Shown: one piece after another, positions 16,322 through 25,072 of the stretch
How positions within the stretch are numbered: the first letter of the stretch is position 1
How the letters are laid out: each line of letters starts with the position of its first letter
NCBI GenBank assembly: GCA_016707205.1
Contig: JADJHZ010000003.1
Location: 558,001-622,000, forward strand
Length of the DNA: 64,000 bases
Reading direction: 5' to 3'
Source of the DNA: Haliscomenobacter sp.
GTDB lineage: Bacteria > Bacteroidota > Bacteroidia > Chitinophagales > Saprospiraceae
Notes under the pieces: model-generated
The model's database searches: none
What the model saw: the letters and a program-made list of their open reading frames with translations, nothing else
What the model was told of the DNA's origin: nothing
Position numbers and translations under genes: made by a program

Positions 16322-17608
16322 ATGATACTTCTTTTTAATATCCTTCCCGTAGTTTACGGGGCCATCGCGTTTACCGTTGTTATCCTTCTGCTCACCTTTG
16401 GACTGCTCGTCGCTCAAAAAAAGCTCGTTCCCCAAGGGGATGTGCGCATTATAGTAAATGGCGATGAGGGTAATCCATTGCTTGTACAACCGGGAAGTTC
16501 CCTGCTATCCGCACTTTCCAACCAAAGCGTCTTCCTGCCCTCCGCTTGCGGAGGCGGCGGCACCTGCGCGATGTGCAAATGCTGGGTAGACGAAGGCGGC
16601 GGCGACGTGCTGCCCACCGAAATGAACCACCTCACCCGAAAGGACGTATCTGAACACAAACGCCTGGCTTGCCAGGTGAAAGTGCGCCAGGATATGAAGA
16701 TCCGCGTTCCGGAGGAGGTCTTCGGGATCAAAAAATGGGAATGCGAGGTCGTCTCCAACTACAACGTGGCCACCTTTATCAAGGAATTCGTCGTCAAGCT
16801 CCCCGAAGGCCAACACATGGAGTTCGAATCCGGCGGCTATATCCAGATCGATGTGCCCAAGATTGAGGTCGACTTCAAGAATTTCGACATCACCTCGCAC
16901 CCCGATATGGGCAAAGCGTCCAATGCGTTCCAGGAGGACTGGGATAAGTTCAAGATGTGGGGGCTGAAAATGAAGAACCCGGAAGAGCAATTCCGCGCCT
17001 ACTCCATGGCCAACCACCCCGCTGAAGGGAACATTATCATGCTGAACATCCGGATCGCCACGCCGCCATGGGATCGCAAGATCAACAACTACATGCCGGT
17101 GAACCCCGGGATTTGTTCCTCTTACGTGTTTAACCAAAAACCCGGCGACAAAGTGGTCATTTCCGGCCCTTACGGCGAGTTCTTTATCAAACCTACGGAG
17201 AAGGAAATGGTGTATATCGGCGGAGGCGCCGGTATGGCCCCGCTCCGGTCCCATATCTTCCACCTCTTCCATACCCTGAAAACCAATCGCAAGGTATCTT
17301 ACTGGTACGGCGGCCGTTCGATGAAGGAATTGTTCTACATCGACGATTTCCGGGCAATCGAGAAGGAATTCCCGAATTTCTCCTTCCATATCGCTTTGTC
17401 CGAACCCATGCCAGAAGACAACTGGACCGGCCCCGTTGGGTTTATCCACCAGGTGGTGCTCGACAACTACCTCAAAACCCATGCGGAGCCGGAAGAGATC
17501 GAATACTACCTTTGCGGCCCGCCGATGATGCTCTCCGCTGTACAGAAAATGCTCAGCGACCTGGGTGTGCCCGAAGAGAATATTGCTTTTGACGATTTCG
17601 GCAGCTAA
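16322..17608 (+). CDS. nqrF: Na+-NQR subunit F (NADH dehydrogenase, FAD, 2Fe-2S)
   Basis: A 428-residue electron-entry subunit. One N-terminal membrane helix (YGAIAFTVVILLLTFGLLVAQ), then a plant-type [2Fe-2S] ferredoxin domain (SACGGGGTCAMCKCWV ... RLACQVKV, Cys at C-x5-C-x2-C and a distal Cys), then a flavin reductase domain with RAYSMANHP for FAD and GGGAGMAPLRSH for NADH, and the C-terminal CGPPMM. All catalytic motifs are intact, so unlike nqrB no sequence damage is seen. Last gene of the operon, followed by an intrinsic terminator. Confidence 0.96.
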   Translation: MILLFNILPVVYGAIAFTVVILLLTFGLLVAQKKLVPQGDVRIIVNGDEGNPLLVQPGSSLLSALSNQSVFLPSACGGGGTCAMCKCWVDEGGGDVLPTEMNHLTRKDVSEHKRLACQVKVRQDMKIRVPEEVFGIKKWECEVVSNYNVATFIKEFVVKLPEGQHMEFESGGYIQIDVPKIEVDFKNFDITSHPDMGKASNAFQEDWDKFKMWGLKMKNPEEQFRAYSMANHPAEGNIIMLNIRIATPPWDRKINNYMPVNPGICSSYVFNQKPGDKVVISGPYGEFFIKPTEKEMVYIGGGAGMAPLRSHIFHLFHTLKTNRKVSYWYGGRSMKELFYIDDFRAIEKEFPNFSFHIALSEPMPEDNWTGPVGFIHQVVLDNYLKTHAEPEEIEYYLCGPPMMLSAVQKMLSDLGVPEENIAFDDFGS

Positions 17609-17631
17609 CGTCTGCTAGTTCAAATAATTCT

Positions 17632-17673
17632 AAAAGCCATCTCCTTTCCTCCGGCTAAGCGAGATGGCTTTTT
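17632..17673 (+). terminator. Rho-independent terminator after nqrF
   Basis: Stem AAAGCCATCTC (17633-17643) pairs with GAGATGGCTTT (17661-17671) around a 17-base loop and is followed by further T residues. It closes the nqr operon just ahead of chrA. Confidence 0.8.
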
Positions 17674-17680
17674 ATTTCAT

Positions 17681-18811
17681 ATGAATCCAATAGCGCAGGT
17701 TTTTTTTCTCTTTCTCCGGTTAGGGGCGGTTTCCTTTGGAGGCCCGGTCGCCCACATCGCCATTTTTGAGCGGGAGATCGTCCGGAAAAGGGGGTGGTTG
17801 ACCCCGGAACGGTTTTTGGAACTGGTAGGCGCTACGAACCTGATCCCCGGGCCTAATTCAACGGAAATGGCGATGCACTGCGGCTATATCCGGCGGGGCA
17901 TTCCGGGATTGATCGCTGCGGGTTTGGGATTTATTTTGCCTTCTGTTTTGATCACCGGAGCGCTTGCCTGGGCTTATATGCGGTATGGAACGCTTCCCGA
18001 AATTGCGCCGTTCCTGTACGGAATCCGCCCTGCCGTCATGGGCATCATGGCGCCCGCATTGCTTGCCATGAGCAAAAAAGCGGTTAAGTCATCCCGTCTG
18101 GCGATCTTGGGTGTTTTGGTGATGAGCGCTTCCTTTCTTGGCTTGGGAGAGGTAGAAGCTATTCTAGGCGCCGGGGCACTCGGTTTATTCCTTTTTCACC
18201 TGGATCACAAGGGAAAAACAGGTCCAGTCAAAGGCTTTTCCCTGTTGCTGTGGAAAGGTGCGGTCCTGGGAACTTCGCTAAGCGTTATGAGTCTTTTTGG
18301 CGTTTTCTTTAAAATTGGAGCGGTCTTGTTTGGAAGCGGCTTGGTCTTGATGGCGTATTTGGAAGACGAACTCGTGGCCAAACGGGGTTGGCTTACCATG
18401 GAAACCCTAGTCGAAGCAGTGGCTATTGGCCAGTTTACCCCAGGCCCCGTTTTGTCAACGGCTACCTTTATCGGATTTCATTTGCTCGGCTGGAAAGGCG
18501 CTTTGGCTGCTACCGCCGGCGTTTTTCTTCCTTCCTTTGTCTACGCCGGGCTTATGCACCCGCTCCTCAACGCCATGGTAGGGTCGGCCCGCTGGAAAGC
18601 CTTTCTGGAAGCAGTAAGTATAGGCGCTTTGGCGATTATGGCGGCCGTTGTGGTCCGGATGGGAATATATTTCCTGGAAGACCCAGGATATGTTTTTCTT
18701 GCCGTTTTAGCTATTCTGGCCGGCATTTTGCGGCCCAACTGGGGGCCGCTCCTCCTGGTCGCCGGAGGAGCGGCCTTAGGACGTATGTGGCTTCTGCTCT
18801 CCGGCGCTTAA
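17681..18811 (+). CDS. chrA: Chromate transporter (CHR family, two-domain)
   Basis: A 376-residue membrane protein with two homologous CHR halves. The first half shows GAVSFGGPVAHIAIFEREIVRKRGWL and NLIPGPNSTEMAMHCGY, the second KIGAVLFGSGLVLMAYLEDELVAKRGWLT and IGQFTPGPVLSTATFIG; the paired FGGP/PGP motifs are the signature. ChrA exports chromate or related oxyanions, although the physiological substrate in chromate-free habitats is unproven. It begins 8 bases after the nqr terminator and has no evident partner. Its stop overlaps that of the convergent yceI gene by 4 bases. Confidence 0.9.
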   Translation: MNPIAQVFFLFLRLGAVSFGGPVAHIAIFEREIVRKRGWLTPERFLELVGATNLIPGPNSTEMAMHCGYIRRGIPGLIAAGLGFILPSVLITGALAWAYMRYGTLPEIAPFLYGIRPAVMGIMAPALLAMSKKAVKSSRLAILGVLVMSASFLGLGEVEAILGAGALGLFLFHLDHKGKTGPVKGFSLLLWKGAVLGTSLSVMSLFGVFFKIGAVLFGSGLVLMAYLEDELVAKRGWLTMETLVEAVAIGQFTPGPVLSTATFIGFHLLGWKGALAATAGVFLPSFVYAGLMHPLLNAMVGSARWKAFLEAVSIGALAIMAAVVVRMGIYFLEDPGYVFLAVLAILAGILRPNWGPLLLVAGGAALGRMWLLLSGA

Positions 18812-19338
18812 TTCTGCTGCGCCATCTGCACGTCGAGCTCCAGCCGGACGTCTTCGCTGACGACTACGCCCCCGGCTTCCGTCACGGCGTTCCACGCCAA
18901 CCCAAAGTCGTGGCGGTTGATCTTGCCGCGAAGGCCAAAACCTACTTTATTGTTTCCGTAGAAATCAACCATGTTCCCGCTGTACTCTACGTCGAGCGTT
19001 ACCGGCTTCTCCACGCCGCGGATGCGCAGGATTCCTTCCAGTTGGTAGTTTTCGTCATCCACCCGCTTAAATGCGGTCGATGTAAACTGGAACGCCGGGT
19101 GGTTCTCCGCATCGAAGAAATCAGCCGACTTCAAGTGGTTGTCGCGTTGCTCGTTGCCCGTGCTGATGGTGGCAATTTGGGCGCTGAATTCCACCTTGGC
19201 GTTTTCAAAGCCCTCGTCTCCATTGGTTTGCATGGTGGCGTCAAATGCCCCGAATTCCCCTTTCACGGTGGAGATCATCAGGTGCTTTACCTTGAACGCA
19301 ATGTTTGAGTGCGTTGGGTCAATTTTCCAGGTTTTCAT
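18808..19338 (-). CDS. yceI: YceI family lipid-binding protein (cytosolic-type)
   Basis: A 176-residue protein matching YceI from KTWKIDPTHSNIAFKVKHLMISTVKGEF to the closing GVVVSEDVRLELDVQ. YceI folds into a lipocalin-like barrel that binds isoprenoid or amide-type lipids. No signal peptide is visible, which groups it with the cytosolic members rather than the periplasmic E. coli protein. It is single, convergent with chrA, and reads out of an AT-rich stretch (19339-19425) with several ACATTTAA-type repeats that may be operator half-sites. Confidence 0.92.
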   Translation of the reverse strand: MKTWKIDPTHSNIAFKVKHLMISTVKGEFGAFDATMQTNGDEGFENAKVEFSAQIATISTGNEQRDNHLKSADFFDAENHPAFQFTSTAFKRVDDENYQLEGILRIRGVEKPVTLDVEYSGNMVDFYGNNKVGFGLRGKINRHDFGLAWNAVTEAGGVVVSEDVRLELDVQMAQQN

Positions 19339-19427
19339 ATGTGTTGGTTTTTATGAATCAATATACATTAAACATGTTTTTACATTTAATGTTTATACAT
19401 TTAAATATTTTTTAAAAAAATTACTAA

Positions 19428-19470
19428 AAGCTATCTCAAAACCCATTCCAGGGTGTGAGCGGCCTCCCCT
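19428..19470. repeat. Family B terminal sequence, solo copy
   Basis: AAGCTATCTCAAAAC followed by CCATTCCAGGGTGTGAGCGGC resembles the right-hand end (reverse complement) of the complete element at 35527-35714. No second inverted end was found nearby, so this is a remnant. A CCCCTCC-GAA-GGAGGGG hairpin follows. The rest of 19339-19532 holds no gene. Confidence 0.7.
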
Positions 19471-19532
19471 AACCCCTCCGAAGGAGGGGAACCGTGTGGG
19501 CAAGGGTAGGGAAAAGCATCGGAATTAAGGTT

Positions 19533-21026
19533 TCATTGCCTTCCTTTGTTGCTCCCCCTCTTTTGGAGATCTTGTAGTGTTTTTTTACGCGGCGGGGAGC
19601 CGTCGTTGAAGGGACGCAACCGCTGGGATGCGGATAAAGCACGACCAGAATTCTTGCAGTTTACGGAGATAGCAAGACCTTCTTTTGGCGAGCAAAAGCA
19701 ACAGGCCGGGGGTAAAACGGAAGAGGACTCCGAACGCCGGTAGGAACCATAAGATTCTTTGAGGGGATGGGGAGGCCCGAATGATGGATCGAGCAGATTC
19801 TTCTGTTTTGAGATACTTCGGCAGGAACGCCGGCCCAAAATCCGGGATACCGTTTTGTGAGTTCGCGAGGCGCGGAAGTTAGCCGAACCGTTTAGCAGGT
19901 CGATCGGAAGGATGTCCTCGACGTATTCGAATGGCGGTTGGCGCCATTCCAACAGGAGTCCAAGCTCCCGGTAGAGGCTATGAAGAAGCCATTGGCCCAG
20001 TTCCCAGGGGTTGCAGGCGCGGGAGTCGGCGATATGGATCTGAAGCCCCTGGCATACCTGTCCCTGGAATTTATCGAATGTCGGGATAAAAGCCGCTGGC
20101 CGAAGCATACACCCCTTTAGGCCCATTTTATTAAGACGTTGGTTGAACGATTCACAAAAAGGAAAAGCCTGGAGGTTGGGATGTCCGATAAGCTCAAAAG
20201 GGCGGGTCGTTCCCCTGCCCTCGGAGATATTCGTGCCTTCCAGCAGGACGGTACCAGGGTAAACCATGGCGGTGTCGGGGGTGGGAAAATTAGGAGAAGG
20301 AAGCACCCAGGGTAATCCGCATTCCGAAAATCCGAATGCGCGCTGCCACCCCGACATGGGGACGACATCGAGCGGGGCATCCATGCCCCAATGCGCGGAT
20401 GCAAACCGGGCGACCTCCCCTATTGTCATCCCATGGCGCATGGGAAGCGGGCGCCAACCGATAAACGACCGGAATTCCATTTCGGAAATATTGCCCTCCA
20501 CCCGGGTGCCGCCCAGAGGGTTGGGGCGATCCAGGATAACCACCCCGACTCCGGCCCTGGCACAGGCCTCCAGGACGAGTACCATGGTCCAGATGTAGGT
20601 ATACACCCGGGTTCCGTTATCCTGAAGGTCAATGACCAGGGTGTCGATGTGTTCCAGCATCTGGGGCGTTGGAACCCTGGTCTCTGAGTAGAGACTGTAG
20701 ACAGGGAGTTGCAGGTAGGGATGGTAAAAATGGGGCGACTCGATCATGTTGTCCTGCGCATCGGTAGCAAACCCATGCTGGGGAGCAAAGAGGGCCTTCA
20801 ACCTTGGGCCGAACAGGCGTTTCAAAGCCAGGGCGCCGTGTTCCAGGCCTGGAGTTACCGAAGCGCTATGGCACAGGTAACCGATATTCCCTTGAATCCT
20901 GGCTTGAATAGAAGGGTCGGCTAATAATCGGGATAATCCGGTTTCTACCCGGTTATTCAAGGGTAGTGATTTTGAGTTCAACCCGGCGGTTTTGGGATTT
21001 TGGCTGTCCGTCGTGGAGTTCTCCAT
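19533..21026 (-). CDS. DUF1343 / NamZ-like exo-beta-N-acetylmuramidase with aberrant C terminus
   Basis: Residues ~27-385 are a DUF1343 protein, the family of NamZ, which removes MurNAc from the non-reducing end of peptidoglycan: ALFAPQHGFATDAQDNM, LVIDLQDNGTRVYTYIWTM, ILDRPNPLGG, EGTNISEGRGTTRPFELIG and YTPTF-like FIPTFDKFQG are all present. After SANFR (near position 19880) the sequence becomes Arg/Ser-rich with no family likeness for ~110 residues, where members normally end within ~30. A frameshift or replacement by repeat DNA is likely. The ATG at 21026 overlaps the previous gene by 74 bases; a TTG at 20960 beginning LNNRVETGLSRLL would be a more natural start. No signal peptide. Confidence 0.75.
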   Translation of the reverse strand: MENSTTDSQNPKTAGLNSKSLPLNNRVETGLSRLLADPSIQARIQGNIGYLCHSASVTPGLEHGALALKRLFGPRLKALFAPQHGFATDAQDNMIESPHFYHPYLQLPVYSLYSETRVPTPQMLEHIDTLVIDLQDNGTRVYTYIWTMVLVLEACARAGVGVVILDRPNPLGGTRVEGNISEMEFRSFIGWRPLPMRHGMTIGEVARFASAHWGMDAPLDVVPMSGWQRAFGFSECGLPWVLPSPNFPTPDTAMVYPGTVLLEGTNISEGRGTTRPFELIGHPNLQAFPFCESFNQRLNKMGLKGCMLRPAAFIPTFDKFQGQVCQGLQIHIADSRACNPWELGQWLLHSLYRELGLLLEWRQPPFEYVEDILPIDLLNGSANFRASRTHKTVSRILGRRSCRSISKQKNLLDPSFGPPHPLKESYGSYRRSESSSVLPPACCFCSPKEGLAISVNCKNSGRALSASQRLRPFNDGSPPRKKTLQDLQKRGSNKGRQ

Positions 21027-22926
21027 TGCCTTTCATCGCGATCCGGTTGACGGGGAATCCCTTTTGCATGAGAAAAAGGGCAATTTTTTTGGCTCGTTTT
21101 TCGCTGAGCTTGAGGTTGTAGCCGTCTTCTCCAATATCGTCGGCAAAGCCGTTGATATCGACGTGCTGGATTTCCTTTCCGGGGATGTTGGCGGCAAAAT
21201 CCTGTAGTTTTTCCAGTTCGTTGAGTTCCAGTTCATCGCTATCAAATTGAAAATATACGGTGACCTGATAGCGCTGGAGGGTCCGGATGCGGGGCGGCGC
21301 AGCGATCGTATCGGGCGGAGCGGCTTTTTCCTCCGGAATATAGGCGATATGAATAGGCAGCAGGAGGAGTTCAAGAGCATAAAACTGGCGGTTGTCCCAT
21401 TCCGGGATGGGGAATTCGGAGTTGAAGGGATGGAATTCCGGGGCGTCCATTATGATCCGGATATTGGAATTGGCGGGCAAGCACAGGAAAAAGCGGCCGC
21501 TGGAGTCGGTTTGCACCGGCTGCCGGTCGTCGCCAAAAGCTACCCGGGTAGCGATGGGCTCGCCGGTGCGGGAGTTGCGCACCTGAAATTCAGTGTACGT
21601 GATGGGTTGGCTATAAAGCTCTTCGTACAATTCCACGCGGTAGATATCCATGCCCCCCCACCCTCCGGGGCGGTCGGAAGCGAAATAGCCGGTTTTGCCA
21701 TCGGCCGACAGATAAAAACCGAGTTCCCGGTGCGGGGTGTTGATCTTTGGGCCGAGGTTCATTGGGGTCGTCCAGTTTCCGTGTTGGTCCTTGAAGCTCA
21801 CGAAAATATCCTGGTCGCCTATGCCCAGATGGCCGGTGGAAGAGAAGTAAAGGGCGGTACCGTCGTTGCTGATAAACGGCGCTTCCTCGTCGAGCGGGGT
21901 ATTGATTTGAGCGCCGAGGTTGATTGGGTTAGACCAATCGCCCCCGGGCAGTTTGTGGCTGGTCCAGATATCGGTTCCACCCTGACCGCCGGGGCGGTTG
22001 CTGGCGAAGAAGAGCGTGCTTCCGTCGCAACTGATGGCTGCCTGGGACTCCCATTGGTCGGTATTGGGATTTCCCTGCAGGGCGGCGACGCGCTTGATCT
22101 CCTCCTTATCCAGGTCGGCTTCCCAGATGTCGCAAGGGCCGCGCACTCCGGGCCGGTTGCATGCGGTAAAGTACATGTGCCTGCCATTGCGGACCAACGT
22201 GCTCATCCCCTCGTTGAAGTCGGAGTTCAGCAAGTTGTTCACGGGGCGGGCTTCATGCCAGTAGCCGTTCTGGGATGTACTGAAAAAAAGGTTTTCGTCG
22301 GTTTCCACATTGCGGCGGCGGGTGAAGAACAACAGTTCCTGATTATTGGACAAAAACGGAAAATAATCGTCCGACCGGCTGTTGATGCCGCTACCCAGGT
22401 TTGCGATCCGGACATTCTGGTTGAACTTGGAGGTGTCCATCGAGATCTGGCAAGCCCGGATGTTCCCTTCCAGCTTTTCCAGAAACTGGTCTTCCAGTAC
22501 GCGCTCCTTTTCGCCATTGACGGTAAAAGAAATATCTTCCATGAGTTGCATTCTCCGGAACTGGTCGAAATAGGCAATGGCTTTGTTGTATAGACCGAGT
22601 TTGAAATAGATCTCTCCGATCTGATAATAAAGCGCCCGGGAAAACTTGGGCGCCGTTTCCACTATTTTCAGGTAATGAGTAAGTGCGGCTGGGTATTCTT
22701 TGAGCATTTCGTAACACAACCCGATACCGCGTTCAGCGGCCATCAGTTCGGGTTGAAGCTCTACAGCCTGCTGAAAGCGCCGGAGGGCTTTTTTATAATC
22801 CTTTTGCAGCAGAGCAGACTCTCCTGCCTGATAATATTCCGTTGCCAGCGGATTATGCTGCGCCAACGCCATACCAATAGCGCTAAAGCACAAAAGAATG
22901 ACGAGGGGGAGTTGTTTTAACTGCAT
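20953..22926 (-). CDS. Second PorE-like TPR / PD40 / OmpA protein
   Basis: A 657-residue exported protein: signal peptide (VILLCFSAIGMALAQ), TPR repeats (~25-130: YYQAGESALLQKDYKKALRRFQQAV), PD40 propeller (~180-430: NRPGGQGGTDIWTSH, ISNDGTALYFSSTGHLGIGDQDIFVS), a carboxypeptidase-regulatory-like domain (~440-510) and a C-terminal OmpA domain (~545-655: FQFDSDELELNELEKLQDF, NLKLSEKRAKKIALF). It matches the PorE layout but lacks the DUF1573 tail of its relative at 7917 and has no PorP beside it. It reads away from the divergent fucosidase gene, and its stop lies in the start of the NamZ-like gene, suggesting coupled expression and a cell-wall role. Confidence 0.88.
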   Translation of the reverse strand: MQLKQLPLVILLCFSAIGMALAQHNPLATEYYQAGESALLQKDYKKALRRFQQAVELQPELMAAERGIGLCYEMLKEYPAALTHYLKIVETAPKFSRALYYQIGEIYFKLGLYNKAIAYFDQFRRMQLMEDISFTVNGEKERVLEDQFLEKLEGNIRACQISMDTSKFNQNVRIANLGSGINSRSDDYFPFLSNNQELLFFTRRRNVETDENLFFSTSQNGYWHEARPVNNLLNSDFNEGMSTLVRNGRHMYFTACNRPGVRGPCDIWEADLDKEEIKRVAALQGNPNTDQWESQAAISCDGSTLFFASNRPGGQGGTDIWTSHKLPGGDWSNPINLGAQINTPLDEEAPFISNDGTALYFSSTGHLGIGDQDIFVSFKDQHGNWTTPMNLGPKINTPHRELGFYLSADGKTGYFASDRPGGWGGMDIYRVELYEELYSQPITYTEFQVRNSRTGEPIATRVAFGDDRQPVQTDSSGRFFLCLPANSNIRIIMDAPEFHPFNSEFPIPEWDNRQFYALELLLLPIHIAYIPEEKAAPPDTIAAPPRIRTLQRYQVTVYFQFDSDELELNELEKLQDFAANIPGKEIQHVDINGFADDIGEDGYNLKLSEKRAKKIALFLMQKGFPVNRIAMKGNGELHDGQPKSQNRRVELKITTLE

Positions 22927-23007
22927 AGCATGTGTCGTTTTTGGGGAAATGCTTCTATTTAACTAAATTACGCATAAAATACATAATCCAAAGCAAAGTC
23001 TGCCGGT

Positions 23008-24462
23008 ATGAACAAAGCCTTATTTATCTTTTCCTTCCTGCTTTTTAATGGGTTATTTTCGGCGCGCGCCCAGCATCAGGAATACACCCCGGACCCCGAT
23101 CCGGCTATCCAGCAGCGAATAGAGGACTGGAGAGACCTGAAATTTGGCATTCTCTTTCATTGGGGGCCATACAGCCAGTGGGGCATTGTGGAGAGTTGGA
23201 GTATTTGCCCGGAAGATCTATCGTGGGCAACGGGGGCCAGAAAAAAAGAATACGCCGCGTCTTATTCCGAGTATGTGCGCCAGTACGAAGCCCTCCAAAC
23301 CACCTTCAACCCCGTCCGTTTTAACCCCGAGCGCTGGGCCGAAGCCGCCCGGGACGCCGGCATGCGGTACGTGGTTATCACGACCAAACACCACGATGGG
23401 TTTTGCATGTGGAATACCCAATACACCGACTACAAGATCACCGGCGCCAAAACGCCTTTTGCGGCCCACCCGCGCAGCGATGTGATCGGAGAGGTATTTA
23501 ACGCCTTCCGCAAGGAAAATTTCTGGATTGGGGCTTACTTCTCTAAACCCGACTGGCATAGCGGCGATTATTGGTGGGAACGCTTTCCGCCGAGCGACCG
23601 CAACGCCAATTACTCCATCCCCAAATACCCGGAGCGCTGGCAGGCCTTTGTGGAGTATACCCATAATCAGATCGATGAACTCGTATCGAATTATGGCAAA
23701 GTGGACATCCTTTGGCTGGATGGCGGTTGGGTTCGGGTTAAAACCCAGGAAGAAATTATCCAGGAACTTAAGGAAGAATACGAAGGAAGCCGCTGGGCCC
23801 GAAACCCCCAAAGCCAGGATATCAACATGGGCGAATTGGTGCGCAAAGCCCGGGAAAAACAACCCGGCCTCCTCGTCGTAGACCGCGCCGTGCCCGGCCC
23901 GTATCAAAATTACCTGACGCCCGAAAACCATATCCCCGAAACCGGCCTCCCCTACCCCTGGGAAACCTGTATGCCCATGGGAACCAGCTGGAGCCACGTG
24001 CCCAACGAGCGCTACAAAACAACCACCGACCTGGTACACAAACTGGCAGATATTGTAGCCAAAGGCGGCAATCTGTTGCTAAACATCGGCCCCCGCCCCG
24101 ACGGAGAATTGGACGAAGACGCCTATACCCGCCTCCGGGAAATAGGCGCCTGGCTAAAAACCAACGGAGAAGCCATCTATGGAACCCGGCCTTTCACCAC
24201 CTACCGCGAAGGGGAGGATATCCGCTACACCCAAAGCAAAGATCGCCAAACCGTGTATGTGCTGTTTCTGAAAAAACCAACGGGAACCGGAATCGCGCTC
24301 AATAGCCTCGATATTCCCAAGGGAAGTAAGGTATCTGTTTTGGGAAGCGGGGAAAAAATTAAATGGACAAAGACGGAGAATGGCGCCTTCCTATCCCTTT
24401 CTCCGTCTTTGTTTTCAAGCGGCCAACATGCCTGGGTACTCAAAGTAGCCTTGGCGCCTTGA
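23008..24462 (+). CDS. Secreted GH29 alpha-L-fucosidase
   Basis: A 484-residue protein with a signal peptide (ALFIFSFLLFNGLFSARAQ). The GH29 signatures are clear: FGILFHWGPYSQWG, YVVITTKHHDGFCMWNT, and the nucleophile region VDILWLDGGW with the Asp after LWL. It hydrolyses terminal L-fucose from glycans by a retaining mechanism. A C-terminal beta-rich segment (~395-484) is typical. There is no SusCD pair or sulfatase nearby, so it is not in a polysaccharide utilisation locus. It diverges from the PorE-like gene across an 81-bp gap. Confidence 0.92.
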   Translation: MNKALFIFSFLLFNGLFSARAQHQEYTPDPDPAIQQRIEDWRDLKFGILFHWGPYSQWGIVESWSICPEDLSWATGARKKEYAASYSEYVRQYEALQTTFNPVRFNPERWAEAARDAGMRYVVITTKHHDGFCMWNTQYTDYKITGAKTPFAAHPRSDVIGEVFNAFRKENFWIGAYFSKPDWHSGDYWWERFPPSDRNANYSIPKYPERWQAFVEYTHNQIDELVSNYGKVDILWLDGGWVRVKTQEEIIQELKEEYEGSRWARNPQSQDINMGELVRKAREKQPGLLVVDRAVPGPYQNYLTPENHIPETGLPYPWETCMPMGTSWSHVPNERYKTTTDLVHKLADIVAKGGNLLLNIGPRPDGELDEDAYTRLREIGAWLKTNGEAIYGTRPFTTYREGEDIRYTQSKDRQTVYVLFLKKPTGTGIALNSLDIPKGSKVSVLGSGEKIKWTKTENGAFLSLSPSLFSSGQHAWVLKVALAP

Positions 24463-24474
24463 TGGAGGCTAGAC

Positions 24475-24828
24475 CTAAAAGCCCTTAAACCACTTCTGGA
24501 AGTAAGCGCCAAGCACGGGAAGCTCTTTTTGCTCGCCCTGGATGGCGCTGAAAATGGCCATAATCCAGAGAATGGCAGCGCCCAGCCATACTCCTTTGGT
24601 CAACGTAGCTCCAAAGAAAGGAGCAACCCGGAAAAAATTAGCCGCCGCCGACAAAATGATCAGGCCCAACGCCTGGCGTATGTGGAAGGAAGCGGCCTCC
24701 GACTTCGGCTTGTTCATGATCAAGGCAGCCACCCACCCCACAATCGTCAAATAGGAAATGATCCCAATCAATTTCGGATCCCTTTTTGGGCGTTCCTCTT
24801 CGCCCCACTCGTGCATTGGATTATCCAT
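24475..24828 (-). CDS. DUF4870-type (Tic20-like) small membrane protein
   Basis: A 117-residue protein with three to four hydrophobic helices. The segment PKLIGIISYLTIVGWVAALIM, then SFHIRQALGLIIL and LGAAILWIMAIFSAIQGEQKELPVLG follows the DUF4870/Tic20-like pattern seen throughout Bacteroidota. Function unknown. It is convergent with the fucosidase gene with only 12 bases between the stops. Confidence 0.82.
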   Translation of the reverse strand: MDNPMHEWGEEERPKRDPKLIGIISYLTIVGWVAALIMNKPKSEAASFHIRQALGLIILSAAANFFRVAPFFGATLTKGVWLGAAILWIMAIFSAIQGEQKELPVLGAYFQKWFKGF

Positions 24829-24920
24829 GTTCTTTTTTTATTCAAATCTATTCGAATATTCCAACCCACGTTAAAAAACCCGATCAACATAGCGATTTTT
24901 TAGGCAAAAGCGAAAAAGAA

Positions 24921-25072
24921 GTACGAGGTACGAGGTACGAGGTACGAGGTACGAACCTGCAGACTTGAACCAGCGTAGATCGGAACCTTGAACCTTTAAA
25001 CCTTAAGCCCCGCGCCTTACGCCTTAACTCCTAAACGCCTAATCGCCTTAACGCCTTAACGCCCTAACGCTT
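24921..25072. repeat. Two heptamer arrays downstream of the S9 peptidase gene
   Basis: Five perfect GTACGAG-type units occupy 24921-24955, and a degenerate array of CGCCTTA(A) units occupies 25011-25072. The second array runs into the coding region of the S9 peptidase and supplies its last codons and stop. No gene lies in 24829-25055. Confidence 0.85.

Noticed and set aside
21247..22593. A 448-residue plus-strand ORF over the second PorE-like gene
   Set aside because: Antisense shadow of the PorE-like gene; no start context or motif.
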